From Burkholderia cepacia (GTDB lineage: Bacteria; Pseudomonadota; Gammaproteobacteria; Burkholderiales; Burkholderiaceae): a stretch of DNA of 64,000 nt. Below are positions 7,205 through 16,555 of the stretch, piece after piece. Location of the stretch: positions 2,108,001 through 2,172,000 of the forward strand of contig NZ_CP073637.1 of the NCBI RefSeq assembly GCF_029962485.1, given 5' to 3'. The stretch's first letter is position 1. Each line of letters opens with the position of its first letter. The notes under the pieces are model-generated. The model ran no database searches, was not told the DNA's origin, and was given only the letters and a program-made list of their open reading frames with translations. The translations under genes and the position numbers were made by a program.

Positions 7205-8380
7205 TCAACGCGACGGCCACTTCCAGGCCGGCAGGTCGCGCGTGTCGGCATCGACGAGCGTGGTCGCGCCGAGCTGCTTGTCGAGCACCAGCGATTCGCA
7301 GCCGGCCTCGCGCTCGAGCGTCGCGATCAGCCGCGCCGCGTGCGACACGACGAGCACCTGCGAACGCTGCGCGGCCTGCGCGATCAGGCGGCCGAGCGCC
7401 GGCAGCAGATCGGGATGCAGGCTCGTTTCCGGTTCGTTCAGCACCATCAGCGCCGGCGGGCGCGGCGTCAGCAGCGCAGCCGCGAGCAACAGGTAGCGCA
7501 GCGTGCCGTCGGAGAGCTCGGCCGCCGCCAGCGGCCGCAGCAGCCCGGGCTGGCGCATCAGCACGTCAAAGCGGCCGCGGCCGCCCGGGTTGTCGATCTC
7601 GACCGACGCGCCGGGAAAGGCGTCGTCGATCGCCGCATCGAGCGCCGCACCGTCGCCGATTTCGCGGATCGTCTGCAGCGCGGCAGCCAGGTCCGCGCCA
7701 TCGTCCGCGAGCACCGGTGTATGGGTGCCGATATGCGACTGCCGCGCCGGCGCCTGCGCATCGGTCCGGAAATGGTCGTAGAAGCGCCACGAACGGATGC
7801 GCTCGCGCACCGCGATCATCTCGGGCGCACCGGTCGGATCGGCGAACTCGGTCATCATGCTGTCGAAGCTCGCGACCGGCTGCGGAATCGTCTGCCAGTC
7901 GCCCGACGCGGTGCGGGCGCGAATCTGCGCGCCCTGCCGGTCGACCAGCAGCGTCGACGGGCGCAGCAGCGCGCCGCCCCAGATGCATTCGCGCTTGACC
8001 ACCGGATCGAGCCCGAACTGCGAATGGCTCGGCACCGGCAGGCCCAGATCGATCGAATAGCCGAAATCGTCGCACGCGAAGCCGAGCTTCAGGCTCACGG
8101 GGCCCTTGCGCACCGTGCCCGTGACCGGCGTATCGCCGGCCAGCATCGCGCGCGAGAAGCGCTCGGGGCCGGCCCACAGCGTCGACGGCAACCCGCCTTC
8201 GCGGGCGAGCGACGGGATCACGCGGCCCTGCGCGGTATCGGCGAGCAGCCGCAGCGCGCGGTACACGCTCGACTTGCCGCTGCCGTTCGGCCCCGTGACG
8301 ACGTTGAGCGCCGCGAGCGGCACGATCAGCTCGCGCAGCGAGCGGTAATTGGCGATGGCGAGCGTGTTCAGCGCGGTCAT
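7205..8380 (-). CDS. AAA-family ATPase, RecF/SMC-like (OLD-type)
   Basis: The 391-residue protein has a Walker A loop GPNGSGKSS at residues 30-38, an ABC-like signature (ELSDGT) and a Walker B region LMVLNEPETSLHP, where the usual Asp before Glu is Asn. A conserved histidine follows in LVVSHAARL. These mark a RecF/SMC-type ATPase with a short insertion instead of a long coiled coil. No TOPRIM nuclease domain is visible, so it is not a complete OLD nuclease. The start is uncertain: ATG at 8380 fits homologues but has no Shine-Dalgarno; a GTG at 8416 directly after the upstream stop has GAAGG before it and would add 12 residues. It is probably cotranscribed with the channel gene upstream. Confidence 0.82.
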   Translation of the reverse strand: MTALNTLAIANYRSLRELIVPLAALNVVTGPNGSGKSSVYRALRLLADTAQGRVIPSLAREGGLPSTLWAGPERFSRAMLAGDTPVTGTVRKGPVSLKLGFACDDFGYSIDLGLPVPSHSQFGLDPVVKRECIWGGALLRPSTLLVDRQGAQIRARTASGDWQTIPQPVASFDSMMTEFADPTGAPEMIAVRERIRSWRFYDHFRTDAQAPARQSHIGTHTPVLADDGADLAAALQTIREIGDGAALDAAIDDAFPGASVEIDNPGGRGRFDVLMRQPGLLRPLAAAELSDGTLRYLLLAAALLTPRPPALMVLNEPETSLHPDLLPALGRLIAQAAQRSQVLVVSHAARLIATLEREAGCESLVLDKQLGATTLVDADTRDLPAWKWPSR

Positions 8381-8416
8381 GGGAAAGAGGAATGGCAGAC
8401 AGGCACCGGGCCGCAC

Positions 8417-9588
8417 TCAGCGGCCTTCGGCGGCCTGCGGATCGGCAGCGGTATTGGCCGCCGTGCTGGCGGCGGGCGCCCGCGCGTGCGGCCGTTCGGG
8501 GTTCGGTGCGTCCGGCGCGGATTCGTGCGGATACAGTTCCGTCCGGCTGCGCGGCAAGCATTGCGGATAGCGGTCCTGCAGGTAGGCGATCAACCCTTCG
8601 CGCACGCGGCAGCGCAGATCCCAGCACGACGACGAATCGGCCGCGCTGACGAGCGCGCGCAACTGCATCGCGCGCTCCGTTGCGTCGGTCACCTGCAGCA
8701 CCTGCACGCGGCCGTCCCACTCGGGCGCCGCATGGACGAGCCGCGCGAGCTCCTCGCGCAGCGGCGCGAGCGGCGTGCGGTAGTCGACCGACAGGTAGAC
8801 CGTGCCGATGATTTCCGAGCTGCTGCGCGTCCAGTTCGTGAACGGATTCTCGATGATCCACTGCAGCGGCACGACGAGGCGCCGCTGGTCCCACAGCCGC
8901 ACCGACACGAACGACCCGGTGATTTCCTCGATGCGCCCCCACTCGCCCTGGATCACGACCACGTCGTCGAGCCGGATCGGCTGCGTGAGCGCGATCTGCA
9001 GCCCGGCGATCAGGTTGCCGAGCACCGGCCGCGCGGCGATACCGGCGACCAGGCCAGCGACGCCGGCCGACGCCAGCAGGCTCGCACCCACCTGACGCAC
9101 GTTCGGGAACGTCATCAGCGCGGCGCCGGTGCCGATGATCACGATCAGCACCATCACGGTCCGCACGAGCACCTTGGCCTGCGTATGGATGCGTCGCGCC
9201 TGGAGATTGTCGGCCGTATCGATCGGATGGGCCTGGATGATCGCGTCGCCGACGCCGGCCGCGAGCCGCACCAGCAGCCATGTGAGCGACACGATCGAAC
9301 CGACCGCTGCCGCGGTGCGCATGCCGCGCACGAACGACATGCCGTCGTCCGCCTGGACCCACAGGAATTCGAGCGCCAGCAGCGCGAGCACGACGAGCGA
9401 CGGCTTGTCGATGTAGCGCAGGATCGCGCTCATCAGCGGATACGGGTGCGCGACGCGCTTGACGATGCGTGCGCCGAGCCGGTGCACGATCGTGACGACC
9501 ACATGACGATGACCGACACGGCCAGCGTGCCGAGCCACGAATGCAGCGGCGCATCGGCGATGCGCTGCAGTTCCTCGATTGAAATCAT
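8417..9588 (-). pseudogene. Mechanosensitive channel (MscS family), frameshifted near the N-terminus
   Basis: The main reading frame (8417-9538) encodes the MscS core: several membrane segments, the pore/beta region with GLVAGIAARPVLGN and QPIRLDDVV, then a soluble C-terminal part with a Pro/Ala-rich tail. Its first 12 codons read as basic residues (ARHAGRVGHRH), which is wrong for this family. In the next frame an ATG at 9588, preceded by GAGGG, gives MISIEELQRIADAPLHSW then a hydrophobic run LAVSVIV, but stops at 9433. Inserting one base after about 9503 joins the two into a smooth 390-residue channel whose first membrane segment is restored. So this is either a one-base deletion or a sequencing error. 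If real, only an N-terminally shortened product could be made. An AAA ATPase gene follows directly. Confidence 0.8.
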
Positions 9589-9677
9589 CGGCGCCCTCGG
9601 GTGATGAGGCGCACGCGCCTCGTCCTGGATGCGTCGGCGACGTCCGGGCCGCGCACGCGCCCGGACACGGCGTCAGG

Positions 9678-10034
9678 TCAGTTGCCGCTCCTGCACGGAA
9701 ACGCCTTGCCGAGACCGAGCGACACCGCGGTGCTCGCGTTGTAGTCGGCGAGCTTCGGATTTTCCGCGATGTACTTGCGCACCGCGTCGGTCATCTGCTG
9801 CGCCCGGATGTCGGGCGGCAGGCAGAAATACTGCCCGACGCGCGGCCCCGTGGTGCCGCCGATCGCGTCGATCGTGTTGTAGACGCCGTCGGCGGCGCCT
9901 TCGATATAGGCCGCGCACGACGCCCGCGACTTGACGTCCGTCTTCGCGCACAGCCGGTCGAGATCCGCGCCCGTGAAAGCCGCCGCCGACAACGGTACGG
10001 CAAACGCCGCGGCACAAAACATTGCGCGCAACAT
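9678..10034 (-). CDS. Exported Rap1a/Tai-family protein
   Basis: The 118-residue protein has a signal peptide (MLRAMFCAAAFAVPLSAAA) followed by the Rap1a/Tai4 pattern: a ladder of cysteines with ADLDRLC, CAAYIEGAADG, FCLPPD and a helix ending ASTAVSLGLGKAFPC. Proteins of this family include periplasmic immunity proteins against type VI amidase effectors, but many members have no known partner. No effector, VgrG or other type VI gene is in the window, so an immunity role here is only a possibility. The start was set at 10034, which opens the signal peptide and has AAGGAA upstream. It lies 134 bases downstream of a periplasmic ankyrin gene on the same strand. Confidence 0.75.
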   Translation of the reverse strand: MLRAMFCAAAFAVPLSAAAFTGADLDRLCAKTDVKSRASCAAYIEGAADGVYNTIDAIGGTTGPRVGQYFCLPPDIRAQQMTDAVRKYIAENPKLADYNASTAVSLGLGKAFPCRSGN

Positions 10035-10167
10035 GGTGTTCCTTATGTCAATGCGGCCCGAGACCGCCTGCTGCCTTGGCCGGCGCGCCGCCGGACACCC
10101 TGCTCCGGCCGGAATCCGGCCGGGCGGGCGCACCGCCCGCCGCCCTGGCCGGTCGCACCGAAAACCG

Positions 10168-10878
10168 TCATTTTGCACTCTTTTGCGCATCTGCCGGCGC
10201 CGATCCGCCGACGCGCTCGGTCCGCTTGCTCAGGATGTCGATCGCGTCCGGCGCCTTGTAGTGCTTCGCGAACTCGAGCGCGGTGATGCCGAGCTGGTTC
10301 TTCACCTGCGGATCGGCACCCTGGTCGAGCAGCAGGTTGACCGTCGAAGCATGGTTGCCGCGCGCGGCCATCATCAGCGGGGTCGTGCCGTTCGGCGACG
10401 CGGTATCGATGTAGGCGTCGTGATCGAGCAGCAGCTTGACGACCGCGTCCTGGCCGTTGGTCGCCGCGTAGTGCAGCGGCGCCCAGCCCTTCTTGCTGAC
10501 TTCCGCGCCCTTGTCGATCAGCAGCTTCGCGAGGCCGACGTCGCCGTTCAGCGATGCCAGCATCAGCGCGTTCTCGCCGGCCTTGTCTTCCTTCTCGAGG
10601 TCGACGTTCGGCATCGTCGCGATCGCGGCCGCAACCTTGTCCGACTTCTCGCGTGCGGCGATCACCAGGATCGGATCGCCGTTCGGCGCGAGCGTGTTCG
10701 GGTCGAGCTTGCCGCTCTTGAGCTGCTTGCCGATGTCGGCGATGTCGTCGAACTTGACGGCCTTGACGATCGCGTCGAGCGACTCGGCATGCGCGCCGGC
10801 GGCGGCGAACAGGCCGCTCGCGACCAGCGCGGCGGCGACGAGTGCGCGTTTGGGCAGATGATTGGTCAGCTTCGTCAT
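10168..10878 (-). CDS. Periplasmic ankyrin-repeat protein
   Basis: The 236-residue protein has a signal peptide ending at AGAHA-ES (about residue 31) and then at least four ankyrin repeats, seen as GENALMLASLNGDVGLAKLLIDKGA, a WAPLHYAATNGQ unit, a GTTPLMMAARGNH unit and GITALEFAKHY. The C-terminal tail is hydrophilic. Ankyrin repeats bind other proteins; periplasmic members are often linked to catalase function or to effector/immunity pairs, but no partner is identified here. AAGGAG lies ten bases before the ATG. It sits between tatD and the Rap1a-like gene on the same strand. Confidence 0.85.
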   Translation of the reverse strand: MTKLTNHLPKRALVAAALVASGLFAAAGAHAESLDAIVKAVKFDDIADIGKQLKSGKLDPNTLAPNGDPILVIAAREKSDKVAAAIATMPNVDLEKEDKAGENALMLASLNGDVGLAKLLIDKGAEVSKKGWAPLHYAATNGQDAVVKLLLDHDAYIDTASPNGTTPLMMAARGNHASTVNLLLDQGADPQVKNQLGITALEFAKHYKAPDAIDILSKRTERVGGSAPADAQKSAK

Positions 10879-10923
10879 TGTTGTGGGCTCCTTCCCTGGG
10901 TTGTATCGGCTGCGCGCACGTCG

Positions 10924-11703
10924 TTAGCGGGCGATCTTGAACAGCCGGAAAAAGTTCTGCGTCGTCGCATCGGCGAGCGCCTCGACGGCGATCCCGCGTT
11001 CGGATGCGATAAAGCGTCCGACATGGCTGACGTACGCAGGTTCATTCGGCTTGCCGCGATACGGCACCGGCGCGAGGTACGGCGAGTCGGTCTCGATCAG
11101 CAGCCGCTCGAGCGGCACGCGCCGCGCGACGTCCTGCACGTCGGTCGCGTTCTTGAACGTGACGATGCCCGACAGCGAGATATGGAAGTTCTGGGCGAGC
11201 GCCTGCTCGGCGACGGACCACGGCTCGGTGAAGCAATGCATCACGCCGCCCGGCACGTCCGCGCGCTCCTCGGCCATGATCCGCAGCGTGTCTTCCGACG
11301 ACGAGCGCGTATGGATGATCAGCGGCTTCATCGTCGCGGTCGCCGCGCGGATGTGCGTGCGAAAGCGTTCGCGCTGCCATTCCATGTCGGCGATCGAACG
11401 GCCTTCGAGGCGGTAGTAATCGAGGCCCGTTTCGCCGATCGCGACGACCTTCGGGTGCGCGGCCAGCTCGACAAGCTCCGCGAGCGTCGGCTCGCGCGCC
11501 TCCTCGTGGTCGGGATGCACGCCGACCGACGCGTAGACGTTGTCGTGCGCGTCCGCGATCGCGAGCACGTCGGGCAACGTCTCGAAATCGACGGACACGC
11601 ACAGCGCGTGCGTGACGTCATGCTCGCGCATGTTCTCGAGAACGGCCGGCAGGCGGTCGGCCAGGCCCTTGAAATTGATGTGGCAGTGAGAGTCGACGAA
11701 CAT
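10924..11703 (-). CDS. tatD: TatD-family metal-dependent deoxyribonuclease
   Basis: This 259-residue TIM-barrel hydrolase carries the whole TatD metal site: DSHCH at residues 4-8, the glutamate in GETGLDYY, HTRSS, MHCF and the aspartate in IETDSPYLAP. TatD proteins act as 3'-5' exonucleases in DNA repair and turnover; the cellular substrate here is inferred. The ATG at 11703 was chosen because it precedes the first metal motif by the usual three residues and has AGGAAA upstream. It follows holB in the mltG-tmk-holB-tatD order often conserved in proteobacteria. Confidence 0.93.
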   Translation of the reverse strand: MFVDSHCHINFKGLADRLPAVLENMREHDVTHALCVSVDFETLPDVLAIADAHDNVYASVGVHPDHEEAREPTLAELVELAAHPKVVAIGETGLDYYRLEGRSIADMEWQRERFRTHIRAATATMKPLIIHTRSSSEDTLRIMAEERADVPGGVMHCFTEPWSVAEQALAQNFHISLSGIVTFKNATDVQDVARRVPLERLLIETDSPYLAPVPYRGKPNEPAYVSHVGRFIASERGIAVEALADATTQNFFRLFKIAR

Positions 11704-11817
11704 CGTGTTTCCTGAATACGTAAGGCGCGCGCTCAAGCGCTCGCCGGCAGGCGGCGACGGGCCGCGTCGCCGAGTGATCCGTTCACCGTTTCGCAATCCA
11801 CGGGAAACAATGCCGGA

Positions 11818-12846
11818 TCACGCGAACATTTCCCGATATCCGAGAAACAATTCCTCGAATACGAGCCGCGCGTTGAGCGGATGGTTCTCGACCGTCCGCT
11901 GCCGCGTCACGGCTTTCATGAAGCGTGCGAACGCGTTCGCGTCGACCGACTCCGCGCAGCGCGCGAGCGCCGCCGCGTGCGTCGGGAAGTAGCGCGGCGC
12001 GCCCGCCATCCGCTGCGCGAGCAGATCGTACAGCCAGCGCTGCAGCCAGCCGAGCACCAGCGGCACCGGCAGCTTCTGCAACGTCTCGCCGCACGCGAAC
12101 GGATCGCATTGCGCACCGGCCGCGAGCTGCCCGAGCGTGTAGTCGCGCAGCGGGCGATTCTCGTCGCTCGCGAGCGCCAGCGCGGCGAGCGGCGCGCCGC
12201 CGGCTTCGGCAAGCAGCGCGTGCGCGTGGTCGACGCCTTGCGCCGTGAGCCATGCCTCGGCCGCGTCGGGCGCCGGCACCGTCATCGGCCACTGCCGGCA
12301 GCGGCTGATGATCGTCGGCAGCAGGCGGTCGATGCGCGCCGACACGAGCAGGAACACGACGCCGGACGGCGGCTCCTCCAGCGTTTTCAGCAGCGCGTTC
12401 GACGCGGCGACGTTGAGCGCCTCGGCCGGATACAGCACGACGACGCGCGCGCCGCCGCGGTGCGAACCGACCCCGCAGAAGTCGAGCAGCGCGCGCACCT
12501 GCTCGATCTTGATTTCCTTGCTCGGCGCCCGCGTCTTCTTGCCGCCTTCGTCCGCATCGGCCGGCTTCGCGTCGTCCGCGGCACCCGGCGCTTCGCCGGC
12601 CAGCGCCTCGGGCAGCACGATCCGGTAGTCCGGGTGGTTGCCCTGCGAGAACCACGTGCAGGCCGCGCAGGCGCCGCACGGCTCGCCGTTCGGCTGCGGC
12701 GATTCGCACAGGAAGCCCTGTGCGAGATGCTGCGCGAACTGCAGCTTGCCGATCCCGGCCTGGCCATGCAGCAGCAGCGCATGCGGCCATTGCGCGCGCA
12801 GTTGCTGCAGGCGGTTCCAGTCGTCGGTCTGCCACGGATAGATCAT
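11818..12846 (-). CDS. holB: DNA polymerase III delta' subunit
   Basis: The delta' subunit is a fixed part of the clamp loader that places the beta clamp on DNA. The 342-residue protein has the degenerate P-loop HGQAGIGK near residues 29-36, the zinc-binding cysteines around CGACAAC, and the strong family signature ALLKTLEEPPSG followed by LLPTIISRC (the SRC motif). Delta' does not bind ATP, which agrees with the altered P-loop. The ATG at 12846 has AAGGAA upstream. It lies 19 bases after tmk and should be cotranscribed with mltG and tmk. A Pro/Lys-rich acidic insertion follows the zinc module. Confidence 0.95.
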   Translation of the reverse strand: MIYPWQTDDWNRLQQLRAQWPHALLLHGQAGIGKLQFAQHLAQGFLCESPQPNGEPCGACAACTWFSQGNHPDYRIVLPEALAGEAPGAADDAKPADADEGGKKTRAPSKEIKIEQVRALLDFCGVGSHRGGARVVVLYPAEALNVAASNALLKTLEEPPSGVVFLLVSARIDRLLPTIISRCRQWPMTVPAPDAAEAWLTAQGVDHAHALLAEAGGAPLAALALASDENRPLRDYTLGQLAAGAQCDPFACGETLQKLPVPLVLGWLQRWLYDLLAQRMAGAPRYFPTHAAALARCAESVDANAFARFMKAVTRQRTVENHPLNARLVFEELFLGYREMFA

Positions 12847-12865
12847 GTGGTGCGTTCCTTGCGGG

Positions 12866-13486
12866 TTACAGCGCGGCGAGCACGCGTTCGAGCTGCTGGC
12901 GGATCTCGGGAATCGACTGCGTTGCGTCGACGATCGCAAAACGGTGCGGCGCCTCTTCCGCACGCCGCAGGTATTCGCCGCGCGTGCGCGAGAAGAACGC
13001 GTCCGACTCGCTTTCGAACTTGTCGGGCATGCGCGCGGCGCCGCGGCGCTCGCTCGCGACGTGCGGCGCGACGTCGAACAGCACCGTGAGGTCGGGCTGA
13101 AACCCGCCCTGCACCCAGCGCTCGAGCGTCTCGAGCTTGTCGCGCGGCAGCCCGCGGCCGCCGCCCTGATACGCGAACGTCGCGTCGGTGAAGCGGTCGG
13201 ACACGACCCAGTCGCCGCGCGCGAGCGCCGGCTCGATCACGAGCGCCAGATGCTCGCGGCGCGCGGCGAACATCAGCAGCGCTTCCGTTTCGAGATCCAT
13301 CGGCTGGTTCAGCAGGATCTCGCGCAGTTTCTCGCCGAGCTGCGTGCCGCCCGGCTCGCGGGTGACGACGACCTGCCTGCCGGCCGCGGCCAGCTTGCCC
13401 TGGAGCCGTTCGCAGAACCATTGCAGGTGGGTGGTCTTCCCCGCCCCGTCGATGCCTTCGAACGTGATGAATTTACCGCTCGCCAT
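12866..13486 (-). CDS. tmk: Thymidylate kinase
   Basis: The enzyme phosphorylates dTMP to dTDP. All family motifs are present in the 206 residues: P-loop GIDGAGKTT at 10-18, TREPGGT at about 42-48, the DR motif in [19 protein letters not shown], and an E. coli-like lid in the C-terminal half. The start codon overlaps the mltG stop (TAATG), so translation is probably coupled. It lies in the mltG-tmk-holB operon. Confidence 0.97.
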   Translation of the reverse strand: MASGKFITFEGIDGAGKTTHLQWFCERLQGKLAAAGRQVVVTREPGGTQLGEKLREILLNQPMDLETEALLMFAARREHLALVIEPALARGDWVVSDRFTDATFAYQGGGRGLPRDKLETLERWVQGGFQPDLTVLFDVAPHVASERRGAARMPDKFESESDAFFSRTRGEYLRRAEEAPHRFAIVDATQSIPEIRQQLERVLAAL

Positions 13487-14505
13487 TATTGACCTCGTAT
13501 GTACTTGTCCACGGCCTTGTTGTGATCGCCCAGCGTGTCCGAGAACACGCTCGTGCCGTCGCCCTTCGCGACGAAATAGAGCGCGCTCGTCTGTGCCGGA
13601 TTGATCGCCGCCTGCAGCGCGGCTACGCCCGGCAACGCGATCGGCGTCGGCGGCAGGCCGCGTCTTGTGTAGGTATTGTAAGGAGTGTCGGCCTGCAGGT
13701 CGCGCTTGCGCAGGCGGCCGTCGTACGCGTCGCCGAGGCCATAGATCACCGACGGATCGGTCTGCAGCGGCATGCCGATCCGCAACCGGTTCGCGAACAC
13801 GGCCGCGACGAATGCGCGGTCGGCCGCGTGGCCCGTTTCCTTCTCGACGATCGACGCGATCGTCAGCGCTTCGTAAGGCGACTTGTACGGCAACCCCGGG
13901 ACGCGCGCGGCCCACGCCTCATCGAGACGCGTCTGCATCAGGTGGTACGCACGCCGGTAGATGTTCAGGTCGCTCGTGCCCTTGTCGAACAGGTAGGTAT
14001 CGGGGAAGAACAGCCCCTCGCCGCTGCCGCGCTGCACGGCGCTGTCCGGCGCGCCGATCGCGCGCAGCAGCTCGGCGTCGCTCATGCCGGCCGTCGAGTG
14101 CGACAGATCGGGATTCGCATCGAGTTCCGCGCGCATCCGCTTGAAGGTCCAGCCTTCGATGACCGTTGCGACGTACTCGTTCACGTCGCCGCGCGCGATC
14201 TTCTGCAGCACCTCGTAAGGCGTGATGCCGGTCTTGAATTCGTAGTTGCCGGACTTGAGCCGGCTCGACAGCCCGAGCACGCGCGTCATCGCGACGAACC
14301 CGAACGGCTCGACCGGCACGCCGCCGCGCTTGAGCTGCAGCGCGACGCTCTTCACGGTGCTGCGCGGCTTGATCGTGACGTCGAGCGACGCCGAGCCCAG
14401 CAGCAGCGGCCGGGTCGCCCAGTAATATCCGCCGCCCGCGCCGGCAGCGGCCACAACGACGGCCAGCGCCACGATCGTCGCGGCGCATTTCTTCAGTAGG
14501 GACAT
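13486..14505 (-). CDS. mltG: Endolytic peptidoglycan transglycosylase
   Basis: MltG cuts nascent glycan strands in the inner-membrane face of the periplasm and so helps set strand length. The 339-residue protein starts with one membrane anchor at about residues 7-27 and then a YceG domain. The catalytic glutamate is in the conserved ASIVEKETG segment, and the family's GLGDAYDG and PTPIALPG segments follow. The ATG at 14505 opens the membrane anchor directly; a ribosome site is weak there, and a longer frame to 14622 has no support. It is the first gene of mltG-tmk-holB and is divergent from ygfZ across 77 bases. Confidence 0.94.
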   Translation of the reverse strand: MSLLKKCAATIVALAVVVAAAGAGGGYYWATRPLLLGSASLDVTIKPRSTVKSVALQLKRGGVPVEPFGFVAMTRVLGLSSRLKSGNYEFKTGITPYEVLQKIARGDVNEYVATVIEGWTFKRMRAELDANPDLSHSTAGMSDAELLRAIGAPDSAVQRGSGEGLFFPDTYLFDKGTSDLNIYRRAYHLMQTRLDEAWAARVPGLPYKSPYEALTIASIVEKETGHAADRAFVAAVFANRLRIGMPLQTDPSVIYGLGDAYDGRLRKRDLQADTPYNTYTRRGLPPTPIALPGVAALQAAINPAQTSALYFVAKGDGTSVFSDTLGDHNKAVDKYIRGQ

Positions 14506-14507
14506 GG

Positions 14508-14570
14508 AAACGTGACTCAGGTAAGACCCATATAATACTTGCTCGCCTCCGTCAAAGTCAGGGTTGACTG
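14508..14570. promoter_or_regulatory. Short divergent promoter region of mltG and ygfZ
   Basis: A perfect TATAAT lies at 14531-14536 on the plus strand, about 47 bases before ygfZ, but without a good -35. On the minus strand TTGACG (revcomp of 14549-14554) is followed after 15 bases by TATATG, which could serve mltG. Both signals overlap, so the two promoters may compete. Confidence 0.35.
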
Positions 14571-14582
14571 TTCCCTCATTCC

Positions 14583-15617
14583 ATGAGCACACCGTTCGCT
14601 TCACCGGCTGCCCAGGCCGCATCTGCCTCGCTCCCCGCTTTCCCCCGCCCGTCCGCCGCCGATTTCGATGCGCCGGGCGCCTGCATGCCGCTGCCGCAGT
14701 TCGGCGTGATCGACGTGGCCGGCGACGACGCCGCCACGTTCCTGCACAGCCAGCTGACCAACGACATCGAGCATCTCGATGCCGCGAGCGCGCGGTTGTC
14801 CGGCTATTGCTCGCCGAAGGGGCGCCTCCTCGGCTCGTTCCTCACGTGGCGCGCCGGTCATGGCGTGCGCCTGCTCGTGTCGAAGGATGTGCAACCCGCC
14901 GTGCAGAAGCGGCTGTCGATGTTCGTGCTGCGCGCGAAGGCGAAGCTGACGGACGCGAGCGACACGCTCGCGGTGGCCGGCTTCGCGGGCGACGTGCGCG
15001 ACGCGCTGTCGGGCATCTTCGATGCGCTGCCGGACGGCGTGCACGTGAAGGTCGACGGCCCGGCCGGCGCGCTGATCCGCGTGCCCGACGCGGCCGGCCG
15101 CAAGCGCTATCTGTGGATCGGCCCGCGCGCGGAAGTCGATGCGCGCCTCGCGGCGCTCGCCGGCACGCTGCCGGTCGTGTCGCCGGCCGTGTGGGACTGG
15201 CTCGACGTGCGCGCGGGCGAGCCGCGCATCACGCAGCCGGCCGTCGAACAGTTCGTGCCGCAGATGGTCAACTTCGACGTGATCGGCGCCGTTAACTTCA
15301 GGAAAGGGTGCTACCCGGGCCAGGAGATCGTCGCACGCAGCCAGTACCGCGGCACGATCAAGCGCCGCACCGCGCTCGCGCACGTCGCCGGCGACACCGA
15401 TACCGTGCATGCCGGCGTCGAGCTGTTCCACAGCGACGATCCGGGCCAGCCGTGCGGGATGATCGTCAATGCGGCGGCCGCGCCCGCGGGCGGCGTCGAT
15501 GCGCTCGTCGAGATCAAGCTCGCCGCGCTCGACAACGGCACGGTGCACCTCGGTTCGGCCGACGGCCCGGTGCTCGCGTTCGACGCGCTGCCGTACGCCT
15601 GGCCGACGGAAGTGTGA
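14583..15617 (+). CDS. ygfZ: Folate-binding protein YgfZ (Fe-S cluster assembly factor)
   Basis: YgfZ is a tetrahydrofolate-dependent protein that supports maturation or repair of certain [4Fe-4S] enzymes such as MiaB. The 344-residue protein is related to the GcvT T-protein and carries the diagnostic KGCYPGQEIVAR motif around residues 240-251, with the conserved cysteine. The N-terminal half has FLHSQLTND, also typical. It is the first plus-strand gene after the mltG divergent region and is followed 76 bases later by the NRDE gene. Confidence 0.93.
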   Translation: MSTPFASPAAQAASASLPAFPRPSAADFDAPGACMPLPQFGVIDVAGDDAATFLHSQLTNDIEHLDAASARLSGYCSPKGRLLGSFLTWRAGHGVRLLVSKDVQPAVQKRLSMFVLRAKAKLTDASDTLAVAGFAGDVRDALSGIFDALPDGVHVKVDGPAGALIRVPDAAGRKRYLWIGPRAEVDARLAALAGTLPVVSPAVWDWLDVRAGEPRITQPAVEQFVPQMVNFDVIGAVNFRKGCYPGQEIVARSQYRGTIKRRTALAHVAGDTDTVHAGVELFHSDDPGQPCGMIVNAAAAPAGGVDALVEIKLAALDNGTVHLGSADGPVLAFDALPYAWPTEV

Positions 15618-15693
15618 CGCACTGACAACCCGTTCGGGCGCAAGCTCCTGAGTCGCAGCCGGCGCCCGATGTTTCCTGCGAGAGATTCGCCCG

Positions 15694-16539
15694 ATGTGTC
15701 TGATTGCCTTCGACTGGCAGCCCGATGCCGCCGCCGGTCCCGTCTTTACCCTCGCCGCCAACCGCGACGAGTTCTTTCGCCGAACCAGCGCGCCGCTCTC
15801 GTGGTGGGAAGATGTGCCTGGCGTACTGGCCGGCCGCGATCTCGAAGCGGGCGGCACGTGGCTCGGCGTCTCGCGCGACGGCCGGTTCGCCGCGCTGACG
15901 AACTATCGCGCGCCGTTCGACATCCGCGCGGGCGCCCCGACCCGCGGCAAGCTCGTGTCCGACTTTCTCGGCGGCGCGTCCGTCGCGCCGCTCGAGTATC
16001 TCGGCCAGCTGGCCGAGCATGCGGCCGTATATAACGGCTTCAACCTGCTCGTCGGCGACTGGCGGCGGCGCGAACTCGCGTGGTTCTGCAACCGTGCACC
16101 CGAAGGCGAAAGCATTGTCGCCGCGCCCGTCGCGATCACGCCCGGCGTGCATGCGCTGTCGAACGCGCGGCTCGATACGCCCTGGCCGAAAGTCGTGCGC
16201 AAGCGCGCGGAACTCGGCACGCTGCTCACCGACAATCCGACGCCGTCGCTCGACGAGCTGATTGCGCTGATGCGCGACCCGCATGTCGCGGACGACGACG
16301 CGCTGCCGCATACCGGCATCCCGATCGAGCGCGAACGTGCGCTGTCCGCCGCGTTCATCGAGACGCCCGAATACGGCACGCGCGGCACGACCGCGCTGCG
16401 CGTCACGATGAAGGAAGGCGTGCGGCTGACGGTCGAGATCAAGGAGCGCTGCGACGACGACGGTTCGCACCGCACCGTCCGTCCGGGTTCGTTCGAGCGC
16501 GCGTTCACGTTCGACCTCGACGCAACGCGGCCGCGCTGA
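15694..16539 (+). CDS. NRDE (TANGO2-like) family protein
   Basis: The 281-residue protein begins MCLIAFDW and contains the name-giving NRDE motif at residues 28-31, followed by W-rich GGTWLGVS and TNYRAP segments. These define the NRDE/TANGO2 family, with Cys2 suited to be an N-terminal nucleophile after Met removal. Eukaryotic TANGO2 has been linked to Golgi organisation, haem or lipid handling; the bacterial role is not settled. It follows ygfZ closely and may be cotranscribed. Confidence 0.88.
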   Translation: MCLIAFDWQPDAAAGPVFTLAANRDEFFRRTSAPLSWWEDVPGVLAGRDLEAGGTWLGVSRDGRFAALTNYRAPFDIRAGAPTRGKLVSDFLGGASVAPLEYLGQLAEHAAVYNGFNLLVGDWRRRELAWFCNRAPEGESIVAAPVAITPGVHALSNARLDTPWPKVVRKRAELGTLLTDNPTPSLDELIALMRDPHVADDDALPHTGIPIERERALSAAFIETPEYGTRGTTALRVTMKEGVRLTVEIKERCDDDGSHRTVRPGSFERAFTFDLDATRPR

Positions 16540-16555
16540 ACGCACGCACCGCGCG

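Noticed and set aside
5248..7998. A 916-codon plus-strand open frame crossing three minus- and plus-strand genes
   Set aside because: It runs across gene boundaries and a terminator, with low-complexity Arg/Ala composition; it is a GC artefact.
7205..8380. AAA ATPase as a defence gene (OLD/Gabija-like)
   Set aside because: It lacks a TOPRIM nuclease domain and has no helicase or other defence partner beside it; neighbours are a channel gene and ordinary enzymes.
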